Source: Streptomyces pseudovenezuelae (GTDB lineage Bacteria; Actinomycetota; Actinomycetes; Streptomycetales; Streptomycetaceae). From it: a DNA stretch of 64,000 nt. Shown in pieces: positions 49,864 through 58,057 of the stretch. The stretch is taken from assembly GCF_001513955.1 (NCBI RefSeq), contig NZ_KQ948149.1, positions 716,227 to 780,226 on the forward strand, in the 5' to 3' direction. The first letter of the stretch is position 1, and every line of letters starts with the position of its first letter. The notes below the pieces were generated by a model. It was not told where the DNA came from. It saw only the letters and a program-made list of their open reading frames with translations, and did no database searches. The position numbers and the translations under genes are program-made.

Positions 49864-50364
49864 ATGGAGCGCTTGGATCACCTGGAGCATCTGGACAGGC
49901 AACTGGTCGACGAGCTGGCGCAGGTGGCACGCGAGACCGTACGGGAAGAGCTGCGCGAACAGACGCGCAAGCAGCGCCGCACGGCCATGCTGTACGCCGC
50001 GTCCGGCGCCGTCGCGCTGTACGCGGGAGCGGCCCTGGCACTCGCCGTGGGCCTCGCTCTCGCCCTCGGGCTGCCCGACTGGGCGGCCGCACTGATCACC
50101 GCCGTGATCCTGGGGGCCGTGGCCTACGCCCTGCGCGGCGCGGCCCGGCCCTCCGCGTCCCGGCCCGCCGCCGGGCAGGAGGCGGCGGCCGTGCCGGACC
50201 GGGCAGCCGACGGAGCGGCACCGGTGGCAACCCCGCCGAGCGGGCTCGGCACGCCGTACCCGCCCATGCCGCCCGTCGCTCCCGAGACCCCGGGCACCCC
50301 GGAACCGGGCACCGCGCCGCGGCAGGACGACATCGACCCCGAACAGCCGCACCACCGGGCCTGA
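49864..50364 (+). CDS. Holin-like (phage_holin_3_6 type) small membrane protein
   Basis: 166 residues from ATG 49864. An N-terminal charged helix (EHLDRQLVDELAQVARETVR, then EELREQTRKQRR) leads into two membrane helices around residues 40-95 (MLYAASGAVALYAGAALALA and WAAALITAVILGAVAYAL). The C-terminal 65 residues are disordered and rich in Pro, Ala and Gly. Such proteins are common chromosomal genes in actinobacteria, often stress-induced, and are not evidence of a prophage. A SigB-like promoter lies just upstream. Function unknown. Confidence 0.8.
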   Translation: MERLDHLEHLDRQLVDELAQVARETVREELREQTRKQRRTAMLYAASGAVALYAGAALALAVGLALALGLPDWAAALITAVILGAVAYALRGAARPSASRPAAGQEAAAVPDRAADGAAPVATPPSGLGTPYPPMPPVAPETPGTPEPGTAPRQDDIDPEQPHHRA

Positions 50365-50383
50365 CGCGGCCAGGTCGGCGTGA

Positions 50384-50432
50384 TGACCCGCGGGCCGCTC
50401 GGTGAGGAAGTCACCGAGCGGCCCGCGGGTCA
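50384..50432. terminator. Bidirectional terminator with perfect 22-bp stem
   Basis: Positions 50384-50405 and 50411-50432 are perfectly complementary over 22 bp (beginning TGACCCGCGGGCC) with the 5-nt loop GGAAG. It lies between the convergent holin-like and F420 oxidoreductase genes, and is the most stable hairpin noticed in the window. Confidence 0.88.
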
Positions 50433-50440
50433 CAGGCCGT

Positions 50441-51400
50441 TCACCCCTGCTGGAGCTGGGGCAGCACCTTCGTACGGTAGAAGTCGAAGAAGCCGCGCTG
50501 GTCGGGGCCGATCTGGTTGACGTAGACCCGGTCGAAGCCGGCGTCGGCGAACGCGCTCAGCGTGGCCACGTGCTCGTCGACGTCGTCGCCGCACACCGCC
50601 TTCTCGCTCACCATCTCCTCGGTGACCAGCGGCTCCAGCTGTTCGAAGTGGCGCGGCGAGGGCAGGATCTGGGCCATCTCGCCGGGCAGGAACTGGTTGA
50701 ACCACAGCTTGCGGACCGTACGGACGCACTCGGCGCGGTCGATGCCGTAGCAGACCTTGGTGCCGCCGATGACCGGCTTGCCGGCCCCGCCGCCCTTGCG
50801 GAACTGCTCCACCATCGACTCGTCGGGCGTCATCGTGATGAAGCCGTCCCCGACCCGGGACGCGAGCGCCGTGGCCGCCGGACCGAAGCCGGAGATGTCG
50901 ATCGGGACGGGCTCGTCGGGGACCGTGTACAGGCGGGCGTTCTCCACGGTGTAGTGCGTGCCGTGGTGGTTGACCTCCTCGCCCGTGAAGAGACGACGCA
51001 TCACCTGGATCGACTCCTCCAGCATCTCCAGGCGGATGTGCGCGGGCGGCCAGACATGGCCGAGCACGTGCTCGTTCAGGGCCTCGCCGGAGCCGACCCC
51101 GAGGCGGAAACGGCCGTTGGTCATCACGGCCGAGGTCGCCGCGGCCTGTGCCACCACCGCCGGGTGGATCCGCACGGTCGGGCAGGTCACGGCCGTCTCG
51201 ATGGGCAGGGACACGGCCTCCGACAGTGCGCCGATCACCGACCACACGAAGGGGCTCTGGCCCTGCGCGTCGTTCCACGGGTGGTAGTGATCGGAGATCC
51301 ACAGCGAGCTGAAGCCCGCCTGCTCGGCCATCCGCGCCTGTTCGACCAGGTCCGCGGGACCGAACTCCTCGCACGACAGGAAATAGCCGTATTCGGGCAT
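50441..51400 (-). CDS. F420-dependent LLM-class oxidoreductase (TIGR03557 type)
   Basis: 319 residues from ATG 51400. Luciferase-like TIM barrel: GYFLSCEEFGPADLVEQARM, LWISDHYHPWNDAQGQSPF, TAVTCPTVRIHPAVVAQAAA and RFRLGVGSGEALNEHVLG. The family resembles F420-dependent glucose-6-phosphate dehydrogenase and uses F420/F420H2; the substrate of this branch is not established. The ribosome site is GGAGG within GGAGGTACCCCCC. A consensus stress-sigma promoter begins 46 bp upstream, so induction by osmotic or oxidative stress is likely. Confidence 0.9.
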   Translation of the reverse strand: MPEYGYFLSCEEFGPADLVEQARMAEQAGFSSLWISDHYHPWNDAQGQSPFVWSVIGALSEAVSLPIETAVTCPTVRIHPAVVAQAAATSAVMTNGRFRLGVGSGEALNEHVLGHVWPPAHIRLEMLEESIQVMRRLFTGEEVNHHGTHYTVENARLYTVPDEPVPIDISGFGPAATALASRVGDGFITMTPDESMVEQFRKGGGAGKPVIGGTKVCYGIDRAECVRTVRKLWFNQFLPGEMAQILPSPRHFEQLEPLVTEEMVSEKAVCGDDVDEHVATLSAFADAGFDRVYVNQIGPDQRGFFDFYRTKVLPQLQQG

Positions 51401-51445
51401 GGGGGGTACCTCCGGCGGTTCCGTGATGAGAGGGGCCCCGTCCGA

Positions 51446-51469
51446 GTACCCGGCGACCCGTACGGAAAC
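51446..51469 (-). promoter_or_regulatory. Consensus SigB-type stress promoter for the F420 oxidoreductase (GTTT-N14-GGGTAC)
   Basis: On the minus strand GTTT (51469-51466) and GGGTAC (51451-51446) are 14 bp apart, an exact fit to GNNT-N14-16-GGGTAY. Transcription would start near 51438, leaving a ~38-nt leader that contains the GGAGG ribosome site. Confidence 0.7.
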
Positions 51470-51473
51470 CGGC

Positions 51474-51498
51474 GTTTGGGCGCCCTGGCCAGGGGGAC
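51474..51498 (+). promoter_or_regulatory. Possible stress promoter for the ndh-tkt-gvp block (GTTT-N15-GGGGAC)
   Basis: GTTT (51474-51477) and GGGGAC (51493-51498) have SigB-like spacing with one mismatch in the -10 (G for T). It lies 43 bp before GTG 51541 and back to back with the consensus minus-strand promoter. Weak by itself; its place makes it worth testing. Confidence 0.35.
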
Positions 51499-51540
51499 GC
51501 GGAAGGCTCCCGAGGTACGCGACAGCCCCGGAGGCGAACC

Positions 51541-53346
51541 GTGAGTCGACCCCGCATCGTGATCGTCGGTGCCGGCTTCGCCGGGTACCGGACGGCCAAG
51601 GAACTGTCCCGACAAGCCCGCGGCAAGGCCGACATCACCCTGCTGAACCCGACCGACTACTTCCTGTACCTGCCCCTGCTGCCCCAGGTCGCCGCCGGCA
51701 TCCTGGAACCCCGGCGAGTGACCGTCTCCCTCTCCGACACCCTGCCGCGGGTGCGGCTGGTGCTCGGCGAGGCCGACGGCATCGACCTGGACGGCCGCAC
51801 CGTCCACTACACCGACCCCGAGGGCGCCCGCGGCACGCTCGCCTACGACCGGCTGGTGCTGGCCGCCGGAAGCGTCAACAAGCTGCTGCCCATCCCCGGG
51901 GTCGCCGAGCACGCGCACGGCTTCCGGGGCCTGCCCGAGGCGCTGTACCTGCGCGACCACGTGACCCGCCAGGTGGAGCTCGCCGCGGCCGCCGACGATC
52001 CGCAGACCTGCGCCGCCCGGTGCACCTTCGTCGTGGTCGGAGCCGGCTACACGGGCACCGAGGTCGCCGCGCACGGGCAGCTCTTCACCGACGCGCAGGT
52101 GCGGGGGCACCCGCTGCGGGAGGGCATGCGGCCGCGCTGGATCCTCCTCGACACCGCGGAGCGGGTCCTGCCCGAACTCGATCCGCGTCTGTCCCGCACC
52201 GCCGACCGCACGCTCAGGGAACGGGGCGTGGAGGTACGCATGGGCACCTCCGTGAAGGAGGCCACACCGGACGGAGTGCTGCTGACCGACGGCGAGTTCG
52301 TGCCGACGCGCTCGCTGGTGTGGTGCGTGGGCGTACGGCCCGATCCGCTCGCCGAGTCGCTCGGACTGCCCCTGGAGCGCGGCCGGCTGCTCGTCGACCC
52401 GAACCTCCAAGTGCCGGGCAGGCCCGAGGTGTTCGCGTGCGGCGACGCGGCCGCGGTACCCGATCTGGACAACCCGGGCCAGTACACGCCGATGACGGCG
52501 CAGCACGCCTGGCGGCAGGGCCGTACGGCGGCCCTCAACGTCGCCGCCTCGCTCGGGGCCGGTGTGCGCCGCCCCTACGAACACCGGGACCTCGGCTTCG
52601 TCGTGGACCTCGGCGGGGCGAAGGCCGCGGCCAACCCGCTGGGCGTCCCGCTGTCCGGCCTCGCGGCCGGTGCCGTCACCCGCGGCTACCACCTCGCCGC
52701 GATGCCGGGCAACCGCGTCCGGGTCGCCGCCGACTGGCTGCTGGACGCCGTACTCCCGCGCCAGGCCGTCCAGTTGGGCCTCGTGCGGTCCTGGGCGGTA
52801 CCGCTGGACACCGCCTCGCCGGAGTCGGCACAGGCCCCCGGCCGGCCGCAGGCACGCCAGAAGACCGAAGCCCGCTCGGGGCCCGGGGCCGCCACCGAGC
52901 GGGAGACCAGGCCGGAGTGGGCGGAGACCGAGAGGGCCGAGCAGTCCGAGCCCTTGGTGGAGCAGGACGAGCCGGGGGCGCCGGTGGCCGACCCGGCCGG
53001 CGCTCGGGAGCCGGGTGTCGTGGCCAGCGCGGGCGAGGCGGTGATCGCCGAGGCGAAGGCGCGCGAAGGGGCCGTGCAGGGGGCGTCCGAGCAGGAGCCG
53101 CCGGAGCGGAAGGCGCCCGCCCGGGCGAAGGACCGGCCCGCCGCCGAACCGGCCAGGAACCAACCCGGTGGTGAACCCGCCAGGAACCAACGCGGTGGTG
53201 AACCCGCGGACAATCGGCCTTCCGCCGGGCCCGCCAGGAACCAGCCCGCCCCCGAACCCACCACGAACCGACCGGGCGGTGAGCCGGGCCAAGCCCCCGG
53301 CGCCGCCAACCGCACTGACGCGGACCCCGCGGAAGGAGACTCATGA
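51541..53346 (+). CDS. ndh: Type II NADH dehydrogenase with long repetitive C-terminal tail
   Basis: 601 residues from GTG 51541, while typical Ndh-2 is ~430. Residues ~1-410 are the flavoenzyme: FAD site IVIVGAGFAGYRTAKEL, NADH site VVVGAGYTGTEVAAHGQ, VFACGDAAAVPDLDNPG and MTAQHAWRQGRTAA. It passes electrons from NADH to menaquinone at the inner membrane face without pumping protons. The last ~170 residues are disordered, rich in Ala, Glu, Arg and Pro, and end in five 9-residue repeats of the type EPARNQPGG. The stop overlaps the transketolase start (ATGA), so NADH turnover and the pentose-phosphate enzyme are co-translated. Confidence 0.88.
   Translation: MSRPRIVIVGAGFAGYRTAKELSRQARGKADITLLNPTDYFLYLPLLPQVAAGILEPRRVTVSLSDTLPRVRLVLGEADGIDLDGRTVHYTDPEGARGTLAYDRLVLAAGSVNKLLPIPGVAEHAHGFRGLPEALYLRDHVTRQVELAAAADDPQTCAARCTFVVVGAGYTGTEVAAHGQLFTDAQVRGHPLREGMRPRWILLDTAERVLPELDPRLSRTADRTLRERGVEVRMGTSVKEATPDGVLLTDGEFVPTRSLVWCVGVRPDPLAESLGLPLERGRLLVDPNLQVPGRPEVFACGDAAAVPDLDNPGQYTPMTAQHAWRQGRTAALNVAASLGAGVRRPYEHRDLGFVVDLGGAKAAANPLGVPLSGLAAGAVTRGYHLAAMPGNRVRVAADWLLDAVLPRQAVQLGLVRSWAVPLDTASPESAQAPGRPQARQKTEARSGPGAATERETRPEWAETERAEQSEPLVEQDEPGAPVADPAGAREPGVVASAGEAVIAEAKAREGAVQGASEQEPPERKAPARAKDRPAAEPARNQPGGEPARNQRGGEPADNRPSAGPARNQPAPEPTTNRPGGEPGQAPGAANRTDADPAEGDS
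53146..53280 (+). repeat. Five tandem 27-bp repeats inside ndh
   Basis: Five in-frame units of 27 bp at 53146, 53173, 53200, 53227 and 53254 encode EPARNQPGG-like nonapeptides; the first two are nearly identical in DNA, the later ones have drifted. The array is in the disordered tail, where slippage could change copy number between strains. Confidence 0.8.
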
Positions 53347-55190
53347 ACACCGGTGAACTCGTCGAACTCGCCCAGCAGTTGCGCGTGGACAGTGTGCGCG
53401 CCTCGGCCGCCGCGGGCTCCGGGCACCCGACGTCCTCGATGTCCGCGGCGGACCTGATGGCCGTACTCCTGGCGAACCACTTCCGCTACGACTTCGACCG
53501 CCCCGCCCACCCCGGCAACGACCGCTTCGTGCTGTCCAAGGGCCATGCCTCGCCGCTGCTGTACTCCGCGTACAAGGCGGCCGGTGTCGTGGACGACGAG
53601 GAGTTGCTGACCTTCCGCAAGCTTGACAGCCGCCTCGAAGGACACCCGACCCCGCGCAAGCTGCCCTGGGTCGAGACGGCGACCGGATCGCTGGGCCAGG
53701 GACTGCCGGTGGGCGTCGGCATCGCGCTGTCCGGGAAGCGGCTGGACCGCGCCGACTACCGCGTGTGGGTGCTGTGCGGCGACAGCGAACTCGCCGAGGG
53801 CTCGATCTGGGAGGCCGCCGAGCACGCGGGCCACGAGCACCTCGACAACCTCACCGCGATCGTGGACGTCAACCGGCTGGGCCAGCGCGGCCCCACCCGC
53901 CACGGCCACGACCTCGACGCCTACGCCCGGCGCTTCCAGGCCTTCGGCTGGCACACCGTCGAGGTCGACGGGCATGACGTGGACGCGATCGACCGCGCGT
54001 ACGGCGAGGCCGAGTCCACCAAGGGCCAGCCCACCGCGATCCTCGCCCGCACCCTCAAGGGCAAGGGCGTCGCGGACGTCGAGGACCGCGAGGGACTGCA
54101 CGGCAAGCCGCTCAAGAACGCCGACGACGCCATCGAGGAGCTCGGCGGCGTACGCGACCTGCGCGTCCGGGTGAACGAACCGCCGGCCGCCCGCGTCCTG
54201 CACGCCGTCCGCGCCGGGCACGTCGAACTGCCCCGCTGGGACACCGGCGAGGAAGTGGCCACCCGCGACGCCTACGGACAGGCCCTCGCCGCCCTCGGCA
54301 CCGGACGCGGTGACGTCGTCGCCCTGGACGGCGAGGTCGGCGACTCGACCCGCACCGAGTACTTCGCCAAGGAACACGCCGACCGCTACTTCGAGTGCTA
54401 CATCGCCGAGCAGCAGATGGTCGCGGCCGCCGTGGGACTGGCCGCGCGCGGCTGGGTGCCGTACGCCGGGACCTTCGCCGCCTTCCTCACCCGGGCCTAC
54501 GACTTCGTGCGCATGGCCTCCATCAGCGGGGCCGGCCTCAACCTCGTCGGCTCGCACGCGGGCGTCGCCATCGGCCAGGACGGGCCCAGCCAGATGGGCC
54601 TGGAGGACCTCGCGATGATGCGGGCGATCCACGGCTCGACCGTGCTGTACCCGTGCGACGCCAACCAGACCGCCCGCCTGATCGCCGAGATGGCGGACCT
54701 GGACGGCATCCGCTACCTGCGCACGGGCCGCGGTGAGAGCCCGGTGATCTACGGCGCCGACGAGCAGTTCCCGATCGGCGGCAGCAAGGTGCTGCGCTTC
54801 TCGCAGAGCGACCGGCTGACGGTCGTCGCCGCGGGCGTCACCGTGCACGAGGCACTCAAGGCCGCCGAGGCGCTGGACCAGGAGGGCATCCGCGTCCGGG
54901 TCATCGACCTCTACTCGGTCAAGCCGGTCGACCGGGACACCCTGCGACAGGCCGCCGAGGACACCGGCTGCCTGCTGACCGTGGAGGACCACCGCGAGGA
55001 GGGCGGCCTCGGCGACGCCGTCCTCGACGCCTTCACCGACGGCCGGCCCGTACCGCGCCCGGTACGGCTCGCCGTCCGTACGATGCCCGGCTCGGCCTCG
55101 CCCGAGGAGCAGCTGCACGCCGCGGGCATCGACGCCGAGTCGATCGGGGCCGCCGTCCGACTGCTCGTGGAGCAGGCGATCGTGCCGTGA
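53343..55190 (+). CDS. tkt: Transketolase
   Basis: 615 residues. It transfers two-carbon ketol units in the pentose phosphate pathway with thiamine diphosphate. Motifs: AASGHPTSSMSAADLMAVL start region, TPP/Mg loop LCGDSELAEGSIWEAAEHAG with VDVNRLGQRG, the central Glu region CYIAEQQMVAAAVGLAARG, and HEALKAAEALDQEGIRVRV near the C-terminus. It is the shorter transketolase form (E. coli has 663), often a second copy in streptomycetes. Coupled to ndh (ATGA) and to the polymerase gene (GTGA). Confidence 0.9.
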   Translation: MNTGELVELAQQLRVDSVRASAAAGSGHPTSSMSAADLMAVLLANHFRYDFDRPAHPGNDRFVLSKGHASPLLYSAYKAAGVVDDEELLTFRKLDSRLEGHPTPRKLPWVETATGSLGQGLPVGVGIALSGKRLDRADYRVWVLCGDSELAEGSIWEAAEHAGHEHLDNLTAIVDVNRLGQRGPTRHGHDLDAYARRFQAFGWHTVEVDGHDVDAIDRAYGEAESTKGQPTAILARTLKGKGVADVEDREGLHGKPLKNADDAIEELGGVRDLRVRVNEPPAARVLHAVRAGHVELPRWDTGEEVATRDAYGQALAALGTGRGDVVALDGEVGDSTRTEYFAKEHADRYFECYIAEQQMVAAAVGLAARGWVPYAGTFAAFLTRAYDFVRMASISGAGLNLVGSHAGVAIGQDGPSQMGLEDLAMMRAIHGSTVLYPCDANQTARLIAEMADLDGIRYLRTGRGESPVIYGADEQFPIGGSKVLRFSQSDRLTVVAAGVTVHEALKAAEALDQEGIRVRVIDLYSVKPVDRDTLRQAAEDTGCLLTVEDHREEGGLGDAVLDAFTDGRPVPRPVRLAVRTMPGSASPEEQLHAAGIDAESIGAAVRLLVEQAIVP

Positions 55191-56119
55191 CCAGGGACGA
55201 CGTACGGACCGTACGCGCGGGCAAGCGCACCGTCGAGGTGCACCGGCCCGACAAGGTGCTCTTCCCCGGCGGCGACGGCGCCAAGGAGTACACCAAGGCC
55301 GACCTCGTCGACTACTACCGTGCCGTCGCGCCCTTCATGCTGCCGCACCTGCGGGGCCGCCCGCTGATGCTGGAACGGCACCCGGACGGCCTCGACGGCC
55401 CCCGGTTCATGCAGAAGAACACGCCGGACTCCTACCCGGAGTGGATCAGCCGCGTCGAGGTGCCGAAGGAGGGCGGCACCGTCTGCCACACCGTCTGTGA
55501 CGACACCGCCACCCTCCTGTACCTCGCCGACCAGGCCTGTCTCACCCTGCACCGCTGGCTGTCCCGGGCCGGGAGCGTGGAGCGGCCCGACCGGATGGTC
55601 TTCGACCTCGACCCGGCCGGGGACGACGACTTCGCCCTGGTGCGCGAGGCGGCCGGGCTGCTCGGGGAGCTCCTCGACGAGCTGAGCCTGCCCTCGGCGC
55701 TGATGACCACCGGCTCGCGCGGGCTGCATGTCGTCGTGCCGCTCAACGGCCGGCACGACGTCGACGAGGTCCGGGAGTTCGCCAAGGACGTGGCCGACAC
55801 CCTGGTCGCAGGCCACCCCGACCGGCTCACCACCGCCGCCCGCAAGAAGGACCGCGGCGACCGCCTCTACCTCGACATACAGCGCAACGCCTACGCGCAG
55901 ACCGCCGTCGCGCCGTTCACCGTCCGCGCGAAACCCGGGGCTCCCGTGGCGACCCCGATGGCCTGGGCCCAGCTGGACGACCCGGGCCTGGACGCGCGCC
56001 GCTGGACCATCGCCGACGCGGTCGAACAGGCCCGCACCGACCCGTGGGCCGGAGTCATGGCCAAAAGGCGCGCCCTCGGTCCCGCCCGGCGCAGGTTGAA
56101 CGCGTTGATGCCCTCTTGA
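55187..56119 (+). CDS. LigD-type NHEJ polymerase/primase domain protein
   Basis: 310 residues from GTG 55187. The whole protein is the eukaryotic-archaeal primase-like polymerase domain of bacterial LigD: VEVHRPDKVLFPGG, LMLERHPDGLDGPRFMQKN, catalytic Asp pair in FDLDPAGDDDF, GSRGLHVVVPL, and the third Asp in LYLDIQRNAYAQT. No ligase or nuclease domain is attached, which is common in Streptomyces, where LigD activities are split. It fills gaps and adds ribonucleotides during end joining. Its place between tkt and the gas vesicle genes has no obvious functional logic. Confidence 0.9.
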   Translation: MTRDDVRTVRAGKRTVEVHRPDKVLFPGGDGAKEYTKADLVDYYRAVAPFMLPHLRGRPLMLERHPDGLDGPRFMQKNTPDSYPEWISRVEVPKEGGTVCHTVCDDTATLLYLADQACLTLHRWLSRAGSVERPDRMVFDLDPAGDDDFALVREAAGLLGELLDELSLPSALMTTGSRGLHVVVPLNGRHDVDEVREFAKDVADTLVAGHPDRLTTAARKKDRGDRLYLDIQRNAYAQTAVAPFTVRAKPGAPVATPMAWAQLDDPGLDARRWTIADAVEQARTDPWAGVMAKRRALGPARRRLNALMPS

Positions 56120-56163
56120 AGGTTTGGCGAAGGAACGAGCGGCCACCCGAGGTGAGAGGTGCC

Positions 56164-56532
56164 ATGTCGAACACAAAAAACTCATCCGAATCACAGGATT
56201 CACGAAACTCCCGCAAAGGGACAGGAGAGGACACGGAAGAGAACATGGCGGAGAACCGGCGGCCCAAGCCCATGGAAGTGCTGCGCGAGGCGCGCACCCA
56301 GCTGGCCGAGCTGACCGGCATGACCGCCGAGAACGTGTCGTCCTTCGAACAGACGGAGGACGGCTGGGCTCTTGAGATCGAGGTCCTCGAGCTGTCCCGC
56401 GTGCCCGACACGATGAGCCTGATGGCGAGCTACCAGGTCGAACTCGACCCGGAAGGCCAGCTCACCGGTTATCGGCGTGTTCGCCGTTACGAACGCGGGC
56501 GCGCGGACGCACATAGGCAGGGCGGCCGCTAG
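56164..56532 (+). CDS. gvpO: Gas vesicle protein GvpO
   Basis: 122 residues from ATG 56164 with GAGAGG upstream. The C-terminal ~75 residues match GvpO: MEVLREARTQLAELTGM, ENVSSFEQTEDGWALEIEVL, ELSRVPDTMSLMASYQVEL, GYRRVRRYERG. The first ~35 residues are polar, and their DNA is A-rich with rare codons (AAA, AAC, TCA, CGA), unlike the rest. In haloarchaea GvpO is needed for gas vesicle formation and influences expression. It opens a ten-gene cluster in the conserved Streptomyces order. Confidence 0.92.
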   Translation: MSNTKNSSESQDSRNSRKGTGEDTEENMAENRRPKPMEVLREARTQLAELTGMTAENVSSFEQTEDGWALEIEVLELSRVPDTMSLMASYQVELDPEGQLTGYRRVRRYERGRADAHRQGGR

Positions 56533-56590
56533 GCCGCTCCACGGCACAGACATCCGTTCACCAGCACACAGAAAAGGAGGCGCGGTCGAC

Positions 56591-57019
56591 ATGACCGTTG
56601 TCCCGGCACAACAGGGCGGTGGCGGAGGCGGCTCCAGCGGCCTCTACGACGTTCTGGAACTGGTCCTCGACAGGGGTCTCGTCATCGACGCGTTCGTACG
56701 GGTCTCCCTGGTCGGCATCGAAATCCTGAAGATCGACGTACGGGTCGTGGTGGCCAGCGTCGATACGTACCTGCGCTTCGCCGAAGCGTGCAACCGGCTG
56801 GACCTGGAGGCCGGCCCGCGCAAGGACCCCGGCCTGCCCGACCTGGTCGGCGAGATCACCGAGTCCGGTGCCCGCGGCAAGTCCAAGGGCGCGCTCTCCG
56901 GAGCCGCCGAGACCATCTCCGACGCCTTCAAGCAGGCGCGTGAAGGGGACGGCCAGAGCGAGTCCAGGCCGCGTGCCCGCAAGTCGACCGCCTCGCGCCG
57001 GAAGGAGGAACAGGAGTGA
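56591..57019 (+). CDS. gvpA: Gas vesicle structural protein GvpA with basic C-terminal extension
   Basis: 142 residues, about twice the classical GvpA. A Gly-rich N-terminus precedes the conserved core: GLYDVLELVLDRGLVIDAF, VSLVGIEILKIDVRVVVASV, TYLRFAEACNRLD, which builds the ribbed shell. The following ~65 residues are unusual: AETISDAFKQAREGDGQ and a Lys/Arg/Ser tail (RPRARKSTASRRKE). Streptomyces GvpA proteins share the extension, which could face the cytosol and bind partners or nucleic acid. The ribosome site is GGAGG 10 nt before ATG 56591. It is coupled to gvpF by GTGA. Confidence 0.92.
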   Translation: MTVVPAQQGGGGGGSSGLYDVLELVLDRGLVIDAFVRVSLVGIEILKIDVRVVVASVDTYLRFAEACNRLDLEAGPRKDPGLPDLVGEITESGARGKSKGALSGAAETISDAFKQAREGDGQSESRPRARKSTASRRKEEQE

Positions 57020-57786
57020 GCACGTATGTGTACGGCATCACCGCCGCCTCCCATCCCACGGTGCCCGAGAACCTGGTCGGAGTCGGCAACCCCGCACAGG
57101 CGGTGCGGGTGCTGACGGAGGGCGACCTGGCGGCGATCGTCAGTGACGCCCCCGAAGGGCTGCGGCCCAAGCGTCGTGATCTCCTCGCCCACCAGAACGT
57201 GCTCAGCGAGGCGGGCTCGGACGGCTGCATCCTGCCCATGCGGTTCGGCAGTGTGGCCCCCGACGACGACTCCGTCACCTCGGTGCTCGCGGAACGCTCC
57301 GAGCACTACAAGGAGCGCCTGCGGACCCTCGACGGCAAGGTCGAGTACAACGTCAAGGCCACGCACGACGAAGAGGCCGTACTGCACCGGGTGATGTCCG
57401 ACAACCCGGAGCTCCGCGCCATGACCGAGGCCAACCGACAGGCGGGCGGCGGCAGTTACGACGATCGCCTCAGGCTCGGCGAGATGGTCGTGACCGCGGT
57501 CAAGGCCCGCGAGGCCGAGGACGCCGGCCTGGTGCAGCGCGCCCTGGAGCCCCTGGCCGACGCGATCAGCGTGGGCCCCGAGTCCTCCGGCTGGCTGGCC
57601 AACGTGTCCTTCCTCGTGGAGCGCGACTCGGCCGCGTCCTTCCTGGAAGCGGTGGACGAGCTGCGCAAGGCGCATCCGCACCTCGATCTGCGGGTCAACG
57701 GCCCGCTGCCGCCGTACAGCTTCGTCGAACCGGGCCCGGCCGAACCCGCGGGCACCACGGTCGGCATCGACCACGCGGAGGAGTGA
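57016..57786 (+). CDS. gvpF: Gas vesicle protein GvpF/GvpL family (first copy, GvpF)
   Basis: 256 residues from GTG 57016. GvpF/L signature: YVYGITAASHPTVPENLVG, AAIVSDAPEGLRPKRRDLLA with LAHQNVLSEA, CILPMRFGSV, LDGKVEYNVKATHDEEAVL, and the C-terminal NVSFLVERDSAASFLEAVDE. GvpF is an accessory protein that binds GvpA during assembly. The N-terminal ferredoxin-like and C-terminal modules are both complete. It overlaps gvpA by 4 nt. Confidence 0.93.
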   Translation: MSTYVYGITAASHPTVPENLVGVGNPAQAVRVLTEGDLAAIVSDAPEGLRPKRRDLLAHQNVLSEAGSDGCILPMRFGSVAPDDDSVTSVLAERSEHYKERLRTLDGKVEYNVKATHDEEAVLHRVMSDNPELRAMTEANRQAGGGSYDDRLRLGEMVVTAVKAREAEDAGLVQRALEPLADAISVGPESSGWLANVSFLVERDSAASFLEAVDELRKAHPHLDLRVNGPLPPYSFVEPGPAEPAGTTVGIDHAEE

Positions 57787-57793
57787 GGCGGCC

Positions 57794-58057
57794 GTGGGTC
57801 TCATCGGAGAGGTGCTGCTGTTGCCGTTCGCCCCGGTACGCGGCAGCGGCTGGGTGATCAAGCAGGTGCTGAACGAAGCGGAGCGCCTCTACTACGACCC
57901 GGCCACCGTCCGGGCCGAACTCGCCCGGCTCGAAGAGCGACTTGAGGCGGGCGAGATCGACGAGGAGGAATTCGACCGACAGGAGGACGAGCTCCTCGAA
58001 CGACTGGAGATCGGCCTGCGCGGCGGCGCGGGGACTGGCGACGGGACGACACGATGA
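57794..58057 (+). CDS. gvpG: Gas vesicle protein GvpG
   Basis: 87 residues from GTG 57794. Short alpha-helical protein: LIGEVLLLPFAPVRGSGWVI, QVLNEAERLYYDPATVRAEL and a Glu/Leu/Arg coiled coil (ARLEERLEAGEIDEEEFDRQ). Typical GvpG length and pattern. It is an accessory assembly protein working with GvpF and GvpL. The stop overlaps the next start (ATGA). Confidence 0.92.
   Translation: MGLIGEVLLLPFAPVRGSGWVIKQVLNEAERLYYDPATVRAELARLEERLEAGEIDEEEFDRQEDELLERLEIGLRGGAGTGDGTTR

Noticed and set aside
49864..50364. Prophage holin as a sign of an integrated phage
   Set aside because: No other phage gene, integrase or attachment site is nearby, and such holin-like proteins are ordinary chromosomal genes in actinobacteria.
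52686..55118. Minus-strand 810-codon frame opposite ndh and tkt
   Set aside because: Composition is typical of antisense frames, it has no recognisable motifs and is fully covered by real genes on the other strand.
55187..56119. Complete NHEJ locus with Ku
   Set aside because: Only the polymerase domain is present; no ku or ATP-dependent ligase gene lies within the window.
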